Notes under the pieces: generated by a model | What the model was told of the DNA's origin: nothing | The model's database searches: none | The model's input: the letters and a program-made list of their open reading frames with translations, nothing else | Translations under genes and position numbers: made by a program | Source: Periglandula ipomoeae IasaF13 | Taxonomy: Eukaryota; Ascomycota; Sordariomycetes; Hypocreales; Clavicipitaceae | Assembly: GCA_000222875.2 (NCBI GenBank) | Contig: AFRD01000133.1 | Span: 1 to 64,000, forward strand | Length of the DNA: 64,000 nucleotides | Direction of reading: 5' to 3' | In this document: positions 1-12,507 of the stretch, piece by piece | Numbering within the stretch: position 1 is the first letter of the stretch | How the letters are laid out: each line of letters starts with the position of its first letter

Positions 1-3000
1 CCCGCTCAGTTCATCTTGCAGGGATGGCCGCGAATCCGACCTCCGTGTATGGCCTCATACGTAACCATGCCAATGACCAGCCTGATTCATTGGCAGTTTC
101 CAAAAATGAGCGATCGATGACTTACGGACAGCTAGAGAATGCGTCACTTCGCATTTCTCAGATTCTCACACGCCGGGGTTTTGGCCGAGGATATATTATT
201 CCTTTGCTTAGCTCACGCTGCCTCGAGATGGTCGCCTGCAGCCTTGCAATTCTTAGAATTGGAGCAACATTGGTGCCGATGGAGTCTGGTACTTGGAGCT
301 CCGACAGAATTGATACTGTCTTGTCGAGCTTGGACTATAAAGCCTTGCTCGTGACGATGGAAACAGAACAGCATTTGAGCAATGCCATCTATATCCACGA
401 TATTGAAGCAGTACTTGCAGGGAGCAACGATCACATAGATGAGCCCGCAATACATGACGTCCCTTTAAGGAGCACAGACCTGGCATACATAATCTTTACT
501 TCTGGCACTACCGGCGCGCCAAAAGGTGTCATGGTTACGCACGACAGCCTTTTGAATTATGTCTGGCCCGCTCACGCCGACGTTCCATTCAATCTTGGGG
601 CAAAACCGTCGGACACCAGTTTGCTGCTGTTCTCGGTAGCCTTTGATGGTGAGCCCTGGGAAATTGCCCTTGAAAGTATATTCTGAAGAAATCCGAAGCT
701 GACTCAGGCGTACCTCGGAAGCATTCTATGGAGTTTTATTCAGCACCTTGTGCAACGGAGGGCATGTCTTGCTCTCCGAACCCACCATTTTCATCGACGA
801 TGCGAAAAGGTGCACTTTTTCCAGCAACACCAACACTACTTAGCACCATAAGCGATATGGCGCCATATAACAATGTTCGCAGCATCTTTATCAGCGGGGA
901 AGCTCCGACGCCAGAATTGGTCCGGAAGTGGTGGACGCCGAGCCGTAGCATGTGGAATGCTTATGGTCCCACAGAAGCGACGATATCCATCACAATGGCA
1001 GAATTGCGACCGGACATATCGATTACGTTGGGAAAACCTATTCGTAATGGCAGGTTGGTCTTGCTGGATTCCAACCTGGAGGAAGCCACAGAAGGAGAAC
1101 TGTGCATCATAGGCTCGAGGGTTTTAGCTCTCGGTTACTACAAGAAACCAGAGCAGACAAACGAGAAATTCATCACATGGAAAGATCAACGACTTTATCG
1201 CACCGGAGATATGGCGAAATGGACTCAACATAATCTCATCTTTCTTGGCCGCAAGGATCAGATGGTTAAGAATCGCGGATTCCTGATCAACTTGGAAGCT
1301 GAGGTTCTCCCTGCGCTTTTGTCGCAGGATATTGTCGAATCGGCAACAGCAATGATGTATCGCCAGAGGCTGATTGCCTTTATAACACCCGCCAAAGTGG
1401 ATGGGGAGAACCTGCGCCGAACGCTCTGTTCTCAAATCGACCAGTTTCTTGTCCCGGACGAGATACATAATAGGGATCGACTGCCCCAGACGACAATGGC
1501 AAAGTCGATAATAAAGCTTTGTACTAAGAGCTAGTGCGCAGAGATATTCATGATGTGCCCGATGACTCGCCATACCATACGAAATTTGACTTGTTCAAGT
1601 CAGCAATCGCACGCGCTCTTGGCATACCAACCCGTATGGTTAGAGATGAGCATTCGTTTACTGACTTGGGTGGGAACTCGCTGCTGGCAATCAAGCTCCT
1701 TTCAGAACTCAGACACAAAGGTCTGTCGTTATCTATCCCATCTCTTTTCTTGTTGCCGACATTGTTGGAAGTTTCGGACAATCTCATCTCGCTCGACGCT
1801 CCAGAATCCGGGATGGGACAACCTGAACATTCCGTCGCCGGCGAGAAGCCATCGCAGAATGGTACAGCAGGGCCACATTCGAAGAGCCGCGCCTTCATGA
1901 CAGATGTCCAAAAAGGAATGATCAGATCAACGCTCAATGATCCGCCCGCTGGATACATGCTCATCACAATTTCTCTTCATCAATCGGCTAGCGACGTTCA
2001 ACCCAAAAGCCTCAGCGATGCGGTGCGCAATGTGCTTCAGCGACACGACATATTCGCTTCTTCCTTTGACCTAGTTATGGGTACTATCGTAAAGAACGAG
2101 AGCTATATGCATGACTGGACGACCAAAACGATCAATGATTCGAAGTTGAACGATATTGTGTCGGAAGAGACACAGAAGCTGCTCCAGCGAACGAAAGCCA
2201 GCGATACGTCGCAAGAGTTGTTCACGCCCGTCAATGCTTTGAAGCTTATACTGGGAGAAGATGAAGACTCTGTGATGCTTTGGCTGGTACACCACGCCCT
2301 TGTGGACGGATGGTCGATAGGCAATATTCTGAACGACATTTGATCGCAGCTGATGACCGGAGGCAACGTCGCTATAGCCCGGCCACGATAATTCTGCGAC
2401 TACTCTGCTTCCCTGGCCCTCCATCTGAAGAAGTCCTATAGTAGAGCAAAGTGTTTCTGGATGCATTCTATGGAAGGTTTACTCGATGGGACTGAACTCA
2501 AAGTCGCGCGGCCTGACAGCATCAAATGCGACAAGAAACAGTTTGGGTATCATGGATCGAAAATTGGTCTTTCTTTAGCTCAAGTTGAGGTCATGGCCAG
2601 AGCACTCGGTTTCAGTCCTGCAGTCTTTTTGCATGCTGCCTGGGCATTGTTATTGAGCAGATACGCATGTGAAGAGGCAGTCGTCTTTGGAGGTGTTTTT
2701 TTTCGGCAAGAAACTTATCAGCCTCAGGCATAGAGGAAATCATCAGTCCATTGATAAATACATGTCCATTCCCAGTGCGGATGCAGATGTCAGACAGCAA
2801 GGCGGACTTCCTCAAAAATGTCCAGTCACTGCTACTCCAAATTGTTGAGTACCAATGGTCTGCTTCTCAAATCCTACAGGAGATTGCTTCCGGTAGCTTC
2901 GCCCGAATTTTTTCGACGGCTCTGTTGGAGTATGATTTACCAGTGTACAAGAGCTCCGAGCAACAAGAGCTACCAGCATGGACATACGATCGGACTGACT

Positions 3001-6000
3001 GGCCGGAGTTTTGCCTCACGATGCAAGTGCAAGATGATGGGGAATCTTTGGAGTTTCGGGCAGTGTACAAGTGCTCTCAGTACGAATCGCATACTGTTTC
3101 GAGACTTGTTGATCACTTCAAAAACCTCTGCCTGTCTTTGCTAAGCCCGACCACGATGACGCTAGCTGAAGTGAGTGGCGGGATGCTTGACACGAAGGAG
3201 ACTTTATGTTTGACGCGCAATTCCACTTCGCTCTTTACACCATATTCCGGTCATCCAACACTAAAGGCTGCATTTGAAGCTGGAGTCGATACTTGGCCAC
3301 ATTCGATTGCGATCAAGTCGTCGCAAGGCGAGCTCTCGTACAGAGATGTAGACAATGCGTCGAATAATCTAGCAAAATCTATTGAATCACTTGTCCGCCC
3401 GCGAGAGGTGGTGGCTCTCTTGAGTGATGGCAGCCAGAACTGGCTTCTTGGTGTTTTGTCGATCATCAAAGCTGGCGCAACGTATTTACCACTCGATACA
3501 AAGCTTCCTCCGCAACGGATGGAGGCCATGTTGGAAGCAGCCAACGCGGTGATGTGCATTTACCCCAACGCAGAGTGTCTCGCTGCCTTTTCTTGCCTTT
3601 CCAAGGCGAAGTTTTTACTTCAAGAACATTTCGATGCTGGAAAAAATGAGCTATGACTTCACCAATAGCCTGGAGACTGTTACAGAGCCTGATGACTATG
3701 CCTACATCATGTTCACTTCTGGATCGACGGGCACTCCTAAAGGCATCAAGGTGACTCATCGCGCGACCATGTCGCATCTTTCGTTTGAGCCGGCTAGGCT
3801 ACATGCTCGTCCTGGAAGACTGCATGCGCAGATATTTTCTGCTGGATTCGATGTCAACATCGCAGAGATCTTTGGCACACTCTGCTACGGGGCGACTTTA
3901 GTTCTCAAGGATCCGACCGACCCATTCGCGCACCTCAGCCAGGTCCACGCCACCATGATTACGCCTTCCTTTCTGTCTGTACTCTCGCAAAAGGATCTTC
4001 AGAATCTCGATACCATATACTTGATAGGAGAAGCTGTTCCTCAGGATCTCGCTGACAAATGGTCGGCTGGAAGGACTCTCTACAATTCCTACGGGCCGTG
4101 TGAATGTACAATAGCCGCTTCATACACCAGGCTCGAGCCCGGAAAGCCAGTGACGCTCGGAAAAAACAATACCTCGTGTTGGCGCTTATGTACTCGATCA
4201 ACTTTCTCGACTAGTTCCCGTTGGTGTCATCGGAGAGATCTGCCTCTGTGGAGTGCAAGTTATGGAGGGATATATTGGAAAAGATTCTGAAGAGATTACA
4301 AGGAAAGCCTTCGTCCACGATCCCTTCAACTATGGCCAGCACATGTATCGAACTGGTGATCTGGGATATTGGACTGAAGATATGGAGTTACGCTTTGTTG
4401 GGCGGGCCGATCATCAGGTAAAAGTTCGAGGATATCGAGTGGAATTGGAGGAAATTGAGCGGGTGATACGACGATCGAGCGATACAGTAACTCAATCTGT
4501 TGCACTCGTGTCCGAAAACACCGTTTATGCCTTTGTAACACCGGAGAGCGCAGCAATTACGGATATCAACGATGTTTTACGTCGAGAATTGCCGAATTAT
4601 GCGATTCCTCAACTTATAACTGCACTGCCGTCATTCCCGACAACGCCGAATCAGAAGTTGGATCGCAAGGCTCTTTTGCATTCAATTGAGTCCTCTCATT
4701 CAACGGAAGCGGTGATATTCGATGAGACGGAACTATTGATCTCCAGAGTCTGGCGAGAGGTCCTTGGTCTTGATGAAGGCTTTCCACTATCAGCCGAGGA
4801 TGAATTCCTAACCATCGGCGAAAATTCTTTGAAACAGATTGCTGCAGCGCAAAAAGTGTGCTCCAAAAATGGGATTCAGGATACCGTTAAGTATTTTTAT
4901 CCTGAACACTCGCATAAATTCAATTGCTACGGCGATCCGCAAACACCTCGTCCAGAACGGACAAGTGGATACGAGCCGGATTGCTTTTGCGCAGTTTTCG
5001 CGTCAATCAAGGCCCTACAGATCATATTTGTCGTATTTGGAGAAAGAGTTCCTCAGAATGCACAATCAGTCTTCGAGCAAGTCGGCTTTCAATGTTGCCC
5101 ACAAGATCTCATTTTCCGGCAATATGAGTTCGACTCATTTGACTCGTGCTTTACAAATTGTTCTTTCGAGGCATGAAATTCTGAATGCCACGTACAAAGA
5201 CGAGGATGGCACAACGCAGAGAATCATACGCAGGAGAGAATTAGAAGTAGATCTGCTACATGCATCAGACCGGGAAGCGCGAGATGATTATATTAATAAG
5301 CCTTTTGATCTCACCGACTCCGCTATGCGAATCGCGCTCATCGGAACGTCTAACTCAACAGAAGTTATCATTGTTCAACATCACATCATCACCGACCAGG
5401 TATCGACGCAAATCTTCCTGACCCAAGTTGGTGATGTATATCGCGCCTTGATGAGCAATGGAGAGGTTGAAAGCGGGAGCTTTCCCAATCAACATGTCGT
5501 TCAATATGGCGACTGGGCTGTATGGAGGGAGTCCCAGCTGCAAAGACGGCCTGGGATAGACAATTGCGAGTTTTGGCAGTCACAATTGAAGGATTGCACA
5601 AGAGAGTTCTTGAAAGTCATTTGATCTCAGAACTGTTCTACTGAGACGGCTCACTCGGTTCCCAGGTACCTGCAATGCAACAGATCGAGTCGCCCGATCG
5701 AAGTCTATCTAGCCGCAACCGCAGCGGCTCTCCGAAGCGCCTTTGGGATTGACGATATTTGCTTTGGAGTACCATTTCTGGACCGGCTGGAGCCAGGAAC
5801 GGAGCAACTACTCGGAGTATTCCTGGACGCGCTCCCTGTGCGAGTGAAAATGGACAAATCTATGACCATGCAGAGCATGGTGCCGACGGTACGAAGCACT
5901 CTTACATCTGCACTGGCTCATGCGATTCCGTCATTTCAGATCAGAGAGCTAGTTGAGAAAGATCTACTATTTGACGTCATGATCGTGTACAACCGATTCG

Positions 6001-6209
6001 AGGACCGCGTAACCCGGAATATAGAACTCCCAGGGGTGTCAATTGAAGTCGAGTCAATGAGAGCTCCAGGGGCCAAGTTTCCCCTGCTGGTGGAGTTCAA
6101 CGAAAGAAAGGATGATATTATTTTAGAGGTGGAGTACTTCAAACACATCTTCACGGATAGAACCATGGCACAGTTTCTGCAGGAGCTTTCCATTTCTCTT
6201 GATCAATGA
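1..6209 (+). pseudogene. Two-module NRPS pseudogene, GliP/SirP-like (A-T-C-A-T-C)
   Basis: Remnant of a cyclodipeptide-forming peptide synthetase, cut by the left window edge (a TTGCAG acceptor-like site at 15-20 precedes the first visible Met). Visible order: A1 about 24-1500 (core TSGTTGAPKG near 496, NAYGPTEATI near 957, YRTGD near 1197), T1 (LGGNSL near 1663), C1 with HHALVDGWS at 2290-2316, A2 about 3240-4660 (TSGSTGTPKG near 3715, YRTGDLG near 4344), T2 (IGENSL near 4816, Ser kept but the usual second Gly is Glu), C2 with HHIITDQVS at 5379-5405, ending near 6200. No third T domain follows, unlike GliP. The coding frame changes repeatedly (about 690-730, 816-820, 1518-1535, 2696-2735, 3641-3646, 4161-4166, 4905-4925) and stops interrupt it at 684, 2341, 2389, 2731 and 5622. 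Bimodular A-T-C-A-T-C synthetases make diketopiperazines; the neighbours point to the ETP class. It cannot encode a working synthetase as read. Confidence 0.88.
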
Positions 6210-6238
6210 GGATACACTCTACTGTTATCTTTCCTAAG

Positions 6239-7652
6239 TCATTTCGGTTTAGTTTCTTCAAGATGTGTTTGCCTAAACTCGTTGATGCAAATAGAAATCC
6301 GATTCAGGCCCTTGTCGAGCTTCTCCCCATCACATGCATAACAAATTCGGAACCAACCAGGGATGTCGAGATGATAGTCCGTACCTGCAGAGATGACTAA
6401 CGCATTCTTCTTCAGGATGGATCTGAACGCTTTCTCTGCCTCCATGGATGGCAAAGGACATAGCCTGGCGAATATGTACATGCCACTCTCCGCAGGCACG
6501 TATTCTACTCTACGATCGTCCATGAACGTAGCTACCAGCGAGTAGGCAGATGTCAAAAGCTCTCTACCACGAGTATTCACGTACTCTATGTTGCTTCCCT
6601 TCAAGATAACCTTCTGTGCTACAATTGTAGCCATAGTTGACGTCTGGCAGTGGGTACTCAAAGCGCCGCTCATGAAGACGTCGCGGTTTCCTTGGGAGAT
6701 GAAGGCACCCTAACCACTGTTTAGGATATGACAATTTGTGGATCTCGAAACACTCACTAAACGGACTCCATTACAACCAAAGTCTTTACTCAGACTATAC
6801 AAGACATGAACGAGGCCTTTAGCATGTGTTGCATCCAGTGAAAGAGCCGATACAAAACCGGCAGTAGGACCACTCCGAGCCGACTCCGTGTGCTGAGAAA
6901 GGGCGTAGACTTCGTCCGATACTAGGTGAATGTTGTTCCGGGCACAGAAGTCCAGAGTGGCCTGCAGTGTCTCTTGGGGATAATTACGACCAAGGGGATT
7001 ATGAGGATTGCAGATTATCAGGCCTTTGACCGGAGTCGCAGAGGCTGCCAAGGCTGCTTCGTAGTGCTTAATGCTCTTAATGTTGAAGAAGTCGTTAAAC
7101 GGTATCTGTACTATAACGGGAACGGCATCATTGTGTACTGCAATGGAAAGATCAAGACCGGGCCAGTAGGGCGCTGCGATTAGGATTCCATCACCAGGAT
7201 CGCATATTTCACCAATCAAAGCATTCAGCGCGAAACAACCACCTGCGCCCAGAACAATATGGGACTTGTCAACTTTGAGTCGGGGATCGAAGTGAGCATT
7301 GGCGAGGTCAGCGATAAGGCCTCGGACTCTCGGGCAACCTCCAACGCCTTCGCTGTAGGCCAAATCCTAGCCACATATTAGAGTTCATTACCATGAAGGT
7401 GAGGCATGATAAGGAAGGAGAAGCACAGAGTCAGACGAATCTATTATTCACTCGACGCTGACTTACATTATTAGACCAGGTAAATGTGCTGAAGATCTGA
7501 TTGAAGTCAGAAATGAGCTCTTTCATCAAGAGCTGGTTCTCTGCAGTGCTCAAGTCGATAACAGTGGTATCACCGTATAGCAGCGCGCCATGATTATCCA
7601 ATAGCTTGGGTATCAAGATCTGATTGCGTTTCATTGACCGTTTCGAAAGCAT
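6239..7652 (-). CDS. PLP-dependent aminotransferase-fold C-S lyase, GliI-like
   Basis: Three exons (7467-7652, 6758-7366, 6709-6239) joined by GTAAGT...CTAG and GTGAGT...TTAG introns of 100 and 48 bp give an open frame of 421 aa. Fold-type I PLP motifs are present: NPHNPLGR (Asn about 182), SDEVY (Asp 213, Tyr 216) and SLSKDFG with the Schiff-base Lys at about 256. The family also contains ACC synthases. In ETP clusters the GliI/SirI member cleaves the C-S bonds of the bis-cysteinyl diketopiperazine to free the dithiol, and the neighbours favour that role. The ATG at 7652 (MLSKRS) was chosen because the in-frame codon further upstream is only TTG. The gene is tail-to-tail with the NRPS remnant (29 bp gap) and, unlike it, shows no frame damage. 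Confidence 0.85.
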
Positions 7653-8228
7653 TGTACCAGGTTGTCTCGTCAATTACATGTGGGTGGAAAGATTCCCAAA
7701 GCACGAGGTATGAGCAAGCTGCATCAAACAAAACGTGGCAATGTAGGACTGCATGGCCCTCAGGGACATAGTCGCCGAGCTGTGCCCCGGCTCGGCGTAC
7801 TATCCGGGTAAGCCTCCTGCAATCGCACAGAGCATGTCACTCGAATAAAGTAGTGTAGCAAATAGTATCATCCAATCAGAACGCAGCTGAAGAAGTTTCA
7901 TAGAGAGCAGTTAGTGGACATCTAATGATGGCTCATCCGAGATGCTGGCCATGACTATGGACGGCCCGAAAAACTTTCTAAATTAGGTAGCACTTCCCGA
8001 GACGTAGGAACTGCACGACAACCGTTTTCCATAAAACCTCACTCACTGTACCATAATTTTCTTTAAATGCCTGAAAAAGTATTGTAGCTTGACAATCTCC
8101 GTCTCGATAGTAGTGGCCAAGTTCTTCGAGCAGATAGTCAGCGACCTTATTTCCTAAACCATGGCACTAGTGTACGTATTTCCGTGTCTGCTATTTCCTC
8201 GTCTAGGATCTTCACTTCGAGACATATA
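7653..8228. promoter_or_regulatory. Divergent intergenic region between lyase and prenyltransferase
   Basis: No coding potential recognised. This should carry the promoters of both flanking divergent genes. The clearest structure is the GC-rich inverted repeat at 7773-7797, listed separately. Confidence 0.5.
7773..7797. repeat. Perfect 8-bp inverted repeat, GC-rich
   Basis: Arms CGCCGAGC and GCTCGGCG are separated by 9 bp. The arms contain CCGAG/CTCGG triplets of the kind bound by Zn2Cys6 dimers. The location between two cluster genes makes it a candidate operator; a hairpin without function is the alternative. Confidence 0.5.
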
Positions 8229-8281
8229 ATGACCTTGACAGTTTTGAAACAATTGTTTCTCAAGTCAAGTGGATTATCAAG

Positions 8282-9678
8282 GTGACTACTCCTGTTCCTA
8301 GGTGTGTGCTCGGTTCTAACGCCTTCATCCAGAGGTTCGTTGCGAAATCGACCAAGGCATACGAGACATCAATTGCGATCGACGATGAATACGGCATCGA
8401 CGATGAGTACCACAGGAGGCTTTGGGATGACGATGCTGGAAGCATGCTCACTTCAATGATGAGACTGGCTGGATACGCAGAAGATTCTCAAGCGATCCAC
8501 CGAGTCTTCTTCAAAGAGCACGTTGCACGCTCACTAGGCCCGTATCCGACGAGAAATAAAAGCAAATTGGTCTGGAAGAGTTTTATGACTGATGATCACA
8601 CGCCGTTGGAAATGAGTTGGAGCTGGTCCGATATGAGTGATACACCAGTCGTTCGGTATGCAGCAGAACCTATTGGTTGGCTTGCAGGCACTGCTTCAGA
8701 CCCGTTGAACAGCAAAGCTACTGTTATCTGCCTCGGCGATACTCTTCACTGGGCTCCCAACTTAGATCTCAAGTGGTACAGACACTTCTTGAGCAGCCTT
8801 GTTGCTGACGCAGGGGACAAGCAATCAGGACCGTCTACGTCGGCTGAGCCACTGTCGCAGACCTTCATCGCTTTTGATCTGGAGAGAGAGCATGACCGTC
8901 AAATATTATTTCCTGCCGGCACTGAAATCGACCGCTTGCTGCAAGACCAACCTGGAGTTGATTGAAGAGAGCATTTTGAGAATGCCCGAAGCTGACAATC
9001 CCCTGAGAGCCTCCCTGGAAGCAATCACCACATACATGCGATCCCAAACATCCGAAAATCAACTTCAAGCTGAAATATTTGCGGTCGATTGCGTCAACTC
9101 TGCTGACTCCCGCCTCAAGATCTACGTCAGGTCAAGAAACACAACTTTCGATAGCATGCTCGACGTTATGACCCTTGGGGGTCGAACGTCCACGTTCGCT
9201 GAGGACACGGTCAGTTCCTTGAGAGAACTTTGTTGTGCTTGCTTTGCAGTGAAAAACACGGCGGAAGCCCTATCCAAACCGCTAAAAAGTAAAGATCACC
9301 GTACGGGAGGCCTCCTCTACTAATTTGAGCTTAAGCCGGGTGCGAAACTGCCAACATCGAAGGTTTATTTGCCAGTCAAACATTACGCAGAATCGGATGA
9401 TCAGATTGCAAGAGGACTGTCAGACTATCTCTTGAAACGTGGAAAGCGCCTGGATGGAGGGCTGTCATACTACGAGGGCGTCGTCAAGCTTTGGTAAGTG
9501 AAGTCGTCTCGCAGGTGCGCATTGCATTCACTGACATAGAAATTTGCCATCTTGTAGTCGTCATAGGAATTTGAGAGATGGCTTGGGCTTTCAGACATAT
9601 ATCACATGCGCCGTAAAAAATGACAGGGTATCTGTCAATGCATATTTCAACCCGGAAACGTTTCGTGGAGTTGCGTAA
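8282..9678 (+). pseudogene. DMATS-type aromatic prenyltransferase pseudogene
   Basis: Remnant of an ABBA-fold dimethylallyl transferase. Family features in order: a helical N-terminal part (LWDDDAGSMLTSMMRLAGY), the HTPLEMSWSW substrate-binding stretch near 8600, a TVKYYFLPALK-like strand near 8895, VYLPVKHYAESD near 9365, LDGGLSYYEG near 9450, and an ITCAVKND...NPETF end after an intron at 9494-9557 (GTAAGT...TGTAG). The frame slips at a GA repeat near 8885-8892 and a TAA interrupts it at 9321-9323. The true start is unclear: the frame opens with GTG at 8282, and the ATG at 8229 lies in another frame. In ETP pathways the known parallel is SirD, a tyrosine O-prenyltransferase, so the lost product may have been prenylated. 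Substrate cannot be read from sequence. Confidence 0.85.
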
Positions 9679-10342
9679 CGCATGGGAAAAGTGTATCATA
9701 TTTAGTTTGCTCGGGAGACATTCAAGATACGATAGAAGGTTTGTCTCTCAATACGGAAATTGCTCAGTCAGAGTGTAAGCAACTTGTTCGCGACGCGGCA
9801 ATGTTTTGGCGCGCAACACATCAACTCGTGTATGTGAAATCTGTCCCTTGCAAAACACCATTCACTTTCTGCAACGAGCAATCTAGGGCACGATTCATTC
9901 CTTCAAAAGTTATATCTGCAGTGCGACTCAAGGTTTCGCCGGTTGGATATATGTGGAAACTTCAAACCCGATTATTGCGAGTAGAGCAAATATTCTCAAC
10001 CATAGCCTTTTCACTCAATTCAGGCCACTACGATCGTCTATTCCCACATAAGCGCTCACAGGGTGTATGACGAAGTAATAAAGGCTACTCGGGGTCAAGA
10101 GAGGAATTCTGCGGTTGCTGGCAGTCTCTCGGCCTCGGTGATTATGGGCAGTGTGCTCGCCTGAATCGCCGACGGACGGCCGGGGCGCCGACATCCTCGC
10201 TTAAAGCAAGCTAGTCTTCATGAGGAAACCAATTGTTACTCAGTTGCAAAAGTAGCCTTCGTTGCCAATATCATGCCGACTATCCAGATTGGTGTTTATT
10301 CTACTGGCTGAAACGTAGCTTTGTACGCACATAGCCACAGCC
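9679..10342. other. Intergenic, prenyltransferase to P450
   Basis: No protein family recognised. An open frame at 9741-10070 shows no similarity I can name. GC-rich sequence at 10128-10200 upstream of the P450 contains a motif shared with the GST promoter. Confidence 0.5.
10128..10141. promoter_or_regulatory. CTCGGCCTCGGTGA element upstream of P450
   Basis: This 14-bp string matches 13 of 14 positions with 13571-13584 upstream of the GST (C/T difference at one site). Two CTCGG half-sites in tandem are consistent with Zn2Cys6 binding. Candidate only. Confidence 0.4.
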
Positions 10343-12192
10343 ATGGAAGCGACTACTATCCTCAAGAATGTGCTGCCGATACTTGCCGTGCTAGTGGCAG
10401 TACGCCTTTTCAAGCCACGAACCACTAGATGGATTATTGAATGGAGCATAACGGTAAATACTTCATCTTGACTCTCTCAACTCATCAACGTCACTAATTA
10501 TGCCTGCAGAAATGCTTAGCTTATATCCACCCGGTCCTAGACAATCAGGGGCACCAGATTCCTGGGCCAAGTTGGCAATGACTCAACGGACAAATCTTGG
10601 ATAAGTTCTTGAATGGGAGAGAAAAGGCTAGAGAGTGGCAGGATTTCGGCCCAATATACAGAATATGGGCTTGTTCAAATCCAGAAATGTACGTTTCACC
10701 CAGGTTCAGCCATTTTGGTCTATCTTTATTGCACCTGGCTAACGGAAACGGATACAGCGTAATCACAAAACCTGAGGACGTAAGAGCATTTCATACGGAC
10801 TCCAGCTCCCACAGCAAAGCCCGTTCAAACAATGCAGGATGGCTGTTCCACCAGCTGTTGGGTGAGTGTATGGGTCTCGTCAATGGAGCTCGTTGGAACA
10901 AGATCCGCTCTGAGTTCGGGCTACCATTCATCCACTCGGCTGTAATTCAGAAAGCTCTTGACATAGGCAAAGATGCCAAACGCTACATAGATAACTTCGA
11001 AACTTCTCAGTCAATCACAGTTCACGCAGCGAACGCCGTGTCAAGATTTCCATTCTTTTGCACTGCTAGTCACCTCTACGGACAGCTTAGCAATGAAGAA
11101 CAGCTTGAGTTATGGAAGCTTGGCCAGCGCAGTTTGCGAATGATGGGACATGTGCTTTCAGGAGGACTATTTAGATTTCCTATTGCCCGTTTCTTCTATA
11201 GGAGCGCCACTCGTGATCTCGAAACATTCCTCAACGATTGGACACAGTTCAACCAGCGGATATACTACGCGAGACTCAAGAATGTCCCTCAACCACCCAT
11301 CATTTTTATCTGGCAAAAGGTCATAGACGGCAGCTTGACCGAAGAAAAGGTAAACAACCAAGTATAGGTGGAGATACTCGAAAGTTTTCCCTAACATCAT
11401 ATAGGTCGTTCATACTCTCAGTGAGATCCTTTTTGCCAATTTGGACGTCTCCACGGGCAATCTATCCTGGCTGCTGATCTACTTTGCAACGAACAAAGAA
11501 ATACAGAAGCAGCTTGTTGAATAAATGAAACAAAATATGGAAGAACTGGACAGCTACTGCGCACAGAAAGACACTTTACTGGCATATTCACTCTTGGAGA
11601 CACTTCGCCTTCGTCCTTTTACTGGTAAGCAAAGTTACTAGTTGGGTGAATTTTGATGCAGTGCTGACCTTGAGGCGCAGTATTCTCTATCCCTGAGAGT
11701 TCACCTAACGAAAAAATACTTCAGGGCTTCAAAATACCCCGAGACGTACGTGCCATGTCTCGGCAATCTAGGACTATAGCTAACTAAGACTGTTAGACTT
11801 CTGTTGTTGTAAATACTTTAGCCATCAATTACAATCGCCAATTCTGGGGCGAAAAAAACGAAGTCTTTGATCCCAATCGCTTTAAGTCGATGAAACAGAT
11901 TGATGTTAGTTGCACTGTTGACTTGGATGGCTACAGACTACAAGCTTACTTGATATTTCAGCTGCGATATAATCTGTTCACCTTCGGCATGGGCACTAGG
12001 AAATGCCTGGGATCACATTTTGCAGAGATGATGATGAAGTATTTTGTCGTTCATTTGCTGGGAATTTACCCGCTAGATCTCCCTACAGGGAAGGAGACTG
12101 GCAGGGAAGATGCGTCTCTCGATACTTGGGTGCCCATTCCAGACAAGGAGATTGTAATGCGTAGGAGACCATGTCACTTATTTGAAAGCTAG
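10343..12192 (+). pseudogene. Cytochrome P450 pseudogene, GliC/GliF-like
   Basis: Seven exons (10343-10453, 10510-10688, 10758-11349, 11405-11624, 11681-11745, 11797-11904, 11962-12192) keep phase throughout and would span 501 codons, normal for a fungal microsomal P450. An N-terminal hydrophobic anchor, the K-helix ETLR (about 359-362), DPNRF and the haem loop FTFGMGTRKCLG (Cys about 440) are all present. Two in-frame stops break it: TGA at 10579-10581 (codon 61) and TAA at 11522-11524 (codon 334). Apart from the stops the gene is well preserved, so inactivation looks recent. In ETP pathways such enzymes hydroxylate the diketopiperazine alpha-carbons ahead of glutathione addition (GliC) or close ring systems (GliF); I cannot decide which. 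Confidence 0.88.
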
Positions 12193-12507
12193 ATGAGGTG
12201 AGGGGGACGCGCTGAGAAAGTATATAACCATTATGCTGTGATAAAACTCTCTCATATCTAGCCATTATGTATAGAATGTCGTATAAATGAAGGTTATTAA
12301 GGATTGTTATTGATCTATTTTTAGTCATATCTGTATGATTACGGTTGGCAGCCTAACATGACTCACTTTTCGACTGCTTCAACAACATCTGAAGATGCTA
12401 AGCTTTGGTCTCAATCGAGCGCTATCTACTCCGGAGAAAGGAACATCTAAGGAGACTTCCAATTAGACCAAGTCGAGAATTCTGTTCATTATCCAAAACT
12501 ATCTACA
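12193..12507. other. Convergent intergenic region
   Basis: Lies between the 3' ends of the P450 and the GST. It is AT-rich and probably holds both polyadenylation regions. Nothing else seen. Confidence 0.5.

Noticed and set aside
9741..10070. 109-codon frame between prenyltransferase and P450
   Set aside because: No recognisable protein and no splice signals linking it to neighbours.
10579..10581. TGA in the P450 as selenocysteine
   Set aside because: Ascomycete fungi lack selenocysteine machinery, and a second stop (TAA) interrupts the same gene.
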